Assembly: GCA_036503065.1 (NCBI GenBank)
Contig: DASXXM010000491.1
Location: 1 to 17,575 of the forward strand
Direction of reading: 5' to 3'
Length of the DNA stretch: 17,575 nucleotides
Source of the DNA: DATEPR01 sp036503065
GTDB taxonomy: Bacteria > Actinomycetota > Actinomycetes > Mycobacteriales > Pseudonocardiaceae
In this document: one piece after another, positions 15,243 to 17,575 of the stretch
Position numbering within the stretch: the stretch's first letter is position 1
Layout of the letters: every line of letters begins with the position of its first letter
The notes under the pieces: generated by a model
Told to the model about the DNA's origin: nothing
The model's database searches: none
What the model saw: the letters and a program-made list of their open reading frames with translations, nothing else
Program-made: the position numbers and the translations under genes

Positions 15243-16228
15243 CGGGCTTCTCCTTCGGGCCGAGCGGCGATCTCGTCCGTCGATGGGGGGAACCCGCGGG
15301 TGGCGTCCCTGCCGCGACCCGCGGTTGCGACGAGTACCCCGGTCAGCAGGATCGCGACGCCGAAGAGTTGGTCACCGGATGGGTCTTCGCCGAAGACGAT
15401 GGCACCGAGAATGACCGCGCCGACGGGCTGAACGAGGAGCAGGGTGCTGGTCAGCGTCGCGGGCAACACCGGCAGGGATCGGGAGATCAGCAGCCAGCCA
15501 ACGACTTGCGAGGACACGGCCAGCAGGGCCAGCCAGCCCAGTGTCGGCCACGGCGAATCGAGCCGCGCGTCGCCGAGAATCACGGCGAGTACCGCGGCAC
15601 CGACCGTGGCACCGAGCGTCGCCTCGTAGAGCGGGGCGATGGTGCCGACGTCGGCGCTGTCGCCCGTCGTCAGTCCGGCGGCGCGCAGGAGCAGGATGAA
15701 ACCGGCGTAGCAGATCGACGTGCCGGTGCCGAAGATCACCCCCAACCCGGGGCTGCTGCCGTAGGCGCCGGACCCGAACACCCCACCGATCAACACCACG
15801 CCCACCAGCATCACGGGCAGGGCGACGAACAGCCGTCGGGTCGGCCGCTCGCCGAGTACGGTCCAGGCGATCAGGGCGACGAACAGCACCTGCAGGTTGC
15901 CCAGGACCGTGGCCAGGCCGGCGCCGACGGCGTTGATGGCGTGGCTCCAGAGCACCAGGTCGATCGCGAACGCGCCGCCCGCGAGCCGGGCCAGCCAGCG
16001 CGCACGGCGCGGGAGCGGACGTCGGCCGGCACGCTTGCGGTCGAAGCGCATCAGGCCCCACAGCACCGGCACCGCGAAGGCACAACGGAACAGCGCCGCC
16101 ATGCCCGCGGTCGTGTCGGCCAGCCGGATCAGGGTCGCCGACGCGGCAATACAGCTCGCGCCGGCCAGGACGGCGAGCACCGGATGCCCGGCTCGCGGTG
16201 ACGCTGCGACATGCGGTTCGGAGTTCAT
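15167..16228 (-). CDS. DMT superfamily (EamA) membrane transporter
   Basis: 353 residues with about 10 hydrophobic helices in two EamA repeats, for example VLAVLAGASCIAASATLIRLA, INAVGAGLATVLGNLQVLFVAL and SSQVVGWLLISRSLPVLPATL, then LLLVQPVGAVILGAIVFGED. The last ~45 residues are a polar tail that runs through the start of the aspartate kinase gene. DMT permeases usually export amino acids or small metabolites. The start ATG shares an ATGA with the stop of the transketolase C subunit, so the genes are translationally coupled. A role in export of the product or a precursor is inferred from position. Confidence 0.87.
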   Translation of the reverse strand: MNSEPHVAASPRAGHPVLAVLAGASCIAASATLIRLADTTAGMAALFRCAFAVPVLWGLMRFDRKRAGRRPLPRRARWLARLAGGAFAIDLVLWSHAINAVGAGLATVLGNLQVLFVALIAWTVLGERPTRRLFVALPVMLVGVVLIGGVFGSGAYGSSPGLGVIFGTGTSICYAGFILLLRAAGLTTGDSADVGTIAPLYEATLGATVGAAVLAVILGDARLDSPWPTLGWLALLAVSSQVVGWLLISRSLPVLPATLTSTLLLVQPVGAVILGAIVFGEDPSGDQLFGVAILLTGVLVATAGRGRDATRGFPPSTDEIAARPEGEARCSARQCTPPRQHGRSEFSSSAAPQ

Positions 16229-17217
16229 CGCGCCACGACGTCCAGCGCCTGGGCGATCGCGTTGGTCACATTGATCCCGGCGCGGTGCAACAGATAGCGC
16301 TCCCCGCCGACCAGGTCGTAGTGGACGTCGGGCACACCGATCCGTCGCACCGGCGGACCGCCGACCTCGGCCACCACCTCGCAGACCGCTCCGCCAAGGC
16401 CACCCACCGCGCGGTGATCCTCGATGGTCACCACAACCTCGGCGTGCGCGACCGCGTCGAGAATCGCCTCCTGGTCCAGCGGCTTGACCGTGTGCATGTT
16501 CAGGTGCCCGGCGGTCACCCCTTCGGACGCGAGTTCCCGGGCCGCTTCCGCGGCGACCAGATTCGGGTAGGGACCGGTGGCGATGTACAGCACGCGGCCG
16601 GGCTCGCGCAGCACGATTGCCTTGCCCAGGACGAATTCGGTGCGTTCGTCGTACAGGGTCGGTGTGGCCGACCGCCCCAGCCGCAGGAACACCGGACCGG
16701 GATCGTCCGCCACCGCCACCGTGGCCTGGGCGGCCTCCCAGGCGTCACCCGGCACCACCACCGTCATGTTCGGCAGCATCCGGGTCGCGCCGATGTCCTC
16801 CAGCGAATGATGGGTCGGGCCGTAGTGACCGGACGCGAGGCCTCCGTGCGTTCCCACGATCTTGACCGGTCGGTTCGCACCGGCCACGTCGATCTTGATC
16901 TGTTCGTAGGCTCGGGCGATGGCGAACGGACTCATGCCGTTGGCGAACACCGGCCGCGCCACCACCGTCATTCCGGCGGCGACACCGATCATGTTCTGCT
17001 CGGCGATCCCGAGGTCCACATACTGGCGCGGCAGTTCCGCCGCGAAATGGTCCTCGTAGTCCATGTCGGTGGCCAGGCACGCCAGGCTCGGGTTCTCCCG
17101 TGCCAGGGCGAGCAGCATCATGGCGTAGGCGTCGCGGCTCTGGATGGTTGATCGGTGCTCCCAGACATGGTCCAGGACGTCCGTGACGGAGCGGCGGGCC
17201 GCGATGTCGGTGGTCAT
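16225..17217 (-). CDS. Transketolase, C-terminal subunit (pyrimidine and C-terminal domains)
   Basis: 330 residues. RQYVDLGIAEQNMIGVAAGM (64-83) holds the Glu (E73) that activates thiamine diphosphate. THGGLASGHYGPTHHSLEDIGATRMLPNMTVVVPGD is the transketolase/DXS middle block. The C-terminal domain includes VTIEDHRAVGGLGGAVCEVV. It needs the partner subunit encoded just upstream to complete the ThDP site. The start ATG 17217 overlaps the partner's TGA as ATGA. Split transketolases occur in several actinobacterial clusters, where they transfer a two-carbon ketol unit to a non-sugar acceptor; the acceptor here is unknown. Confidence 0.92.
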   Translation of the reverse strand: MTTDIAARRSVTDVLDHVWEHRSTIQSRDAYAMMLLALARENPSLACLATDMDYEDHFAAELPRQYVDLGIAEQNMIGVAAGMTVVARPVFANGMSPFAIARAYEQIKIDVAGANRPVKIVGTHGGLASGHYGPTHHSLEDIGATRMLPNMTVVVPGDAWEAAQATVAVADDPGPVFLRLGRSATPTLYDERTEFVLGKAIVLREPGRVLYIATGPYPNLVAAEAARELASEGVTAGHLNMHTVKPLDQEAILDAVAHAEVVVTIEDHRAVGGLGGAVCEVVAEVGGPPVRRIGVPDVHYDLVGGERYLLHRAGINVTNAIAQALDVVAR

Positions 17218-17575
17218 CGCGGCTGACCGGCCAATGCCGCCAGAGCCAGACGCTGCGTCTCCGGGTCGAGGGTCGCCGAATGGCTCTGCTTGGTGTCCTG
17301 AAGGCCGGGGACGCCGCGTCCCTTGATCGTGCGGGCGATGACGACCGTCGGCCGGCCCGGCACGACGGCCCTGTCCAGCGCCTGCCTGATCTGGTCGTGG
17401 TCGTGGCCGTCGATCGTGCGCACGCACCAGCCGAAGCTGGCCCATTTGTCGGCCAACGGTTCCAACGACATGGTGTCCTCGGTCCGGCCGCTGATCTGCC
17501 AGCCGTTGCGATCCACGATCGCGATCAGGTTGTCGACCCGGAGATGGGCCGCCGCCATCGCCGCCTCCCAGTTCG
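17214..17575 (-). CDS. Transketolase, N-terminal (ThDP-binding) subunit, 5' end beyond window
   Basis: The last 120 or so residues are visible. NWEAAMAAAHLRVDNLIAIVDRN (edge to about 17500) is the end of the ThDP/Mg2+-binding motif region of transketolase. LEPLADKWASFGWCVRTIDGHDHDQIRQAL and RPTVVIARTIKGRGV follow. The gene enters from the right edge and ends in TGA at 17214, overlapping the second subunit. It pairs with the C-terminal subunit as a heteromeric transketolase. Confidence 0.9.
   Translation of the reverse strand, partial: NWEAAMAAAHLRVDNLIAIVDRNGWQISGRTEDTMSLEPLADKWASFGWCVRTIDGHDHDQIRQALDRAVVPGRPTVVIARTIKGRGVPGLQDTKQSHSATLDPETQRLALAALAGQPR

Noticed and set aside
1..17575. CRISPR array, tRNA or rRNA genes, or a LysW-type amino-group carrier protein
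   Set aside because: No regular repeat-spacer pattern, cloverleaf or small acidic EDWGE-type protein was seen on either strand.

Overview
High-GC actinobacterial DNA (GTG starts, SARP regulator, LuxR-type regulator, secreted sedolisin-like protein), probably from a Streptomyces- or Pseudonocardiales-type soil actinomycete; the genus cannot be fixed from sequence alone. Almost the whole window reads as one specialised-metabolite gene cluster with no NRPS or PKS module. It is built from amino-acid-tailoring enzymes and two ATP-grasp ligases.

Layout. 1-1281 (-): 5' part of a secreted sedolisin/subtilase-like protein, probably outside the cluster. 1425-6633 (-): an operon of ATP-grasp ligase 2, MFS exporter, SARP activator, ATP-grasp ligase 1 and an ArgA-like GNAT acetyltransferase, with GTGA overlap or 4-31 nt gaps. 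6634-6861: regulatory gap with two copies of a 20-bp operator. 6862-9452 (-): class III aminotransferase followed by a divergent lysine-2,3-aminomutase-family radical SAM enzyme. 9453-9746: divergent regulatory gap with two more operator copies. 9747-12838 (+): clavaminate-synthase-like Fe(II)/2-oxoglutarate oxygenase, FMN alpha-hydroxy-acid oxidase and aldo/keto reductase. 12913-17575 (-): a second operon of split transketolase (two subunits, the first cut by the window edge), DMT/EamA transporter, aspartate kinase and a TrmB/LuxR-type regulator.

How the genes may work together (inference). The dedicated aspartate kinase would raise flux into the aspartate family of amino acids. The aminomutase would make a beta-amino acid, though its side-chain pocket residues differ from those of lysine 2,3-aminomutase. 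The aminotransferase, oxygenase, flavin oxidase and reductase would transaminate, hydroxylate, oxidise and reduce the building blocks. The transketolase pair would move a two-carbon ketol unit. The ATP-grasp enzymes would form amide bonds, the GNAT would protect or inactivate an amine, and the two transporters would export. I do not recognise this gene set as a known pathway.

The strongest unexplained signals are two. First, a 20-bp operator occurs four times, at the promoters of three transcription units. Second, the promoter, leader and first ~20 codons shared by ATP-grasp ligase 2 and the 2OG oxygenase form a duplicated segment joining two otherwise unrelated genes.
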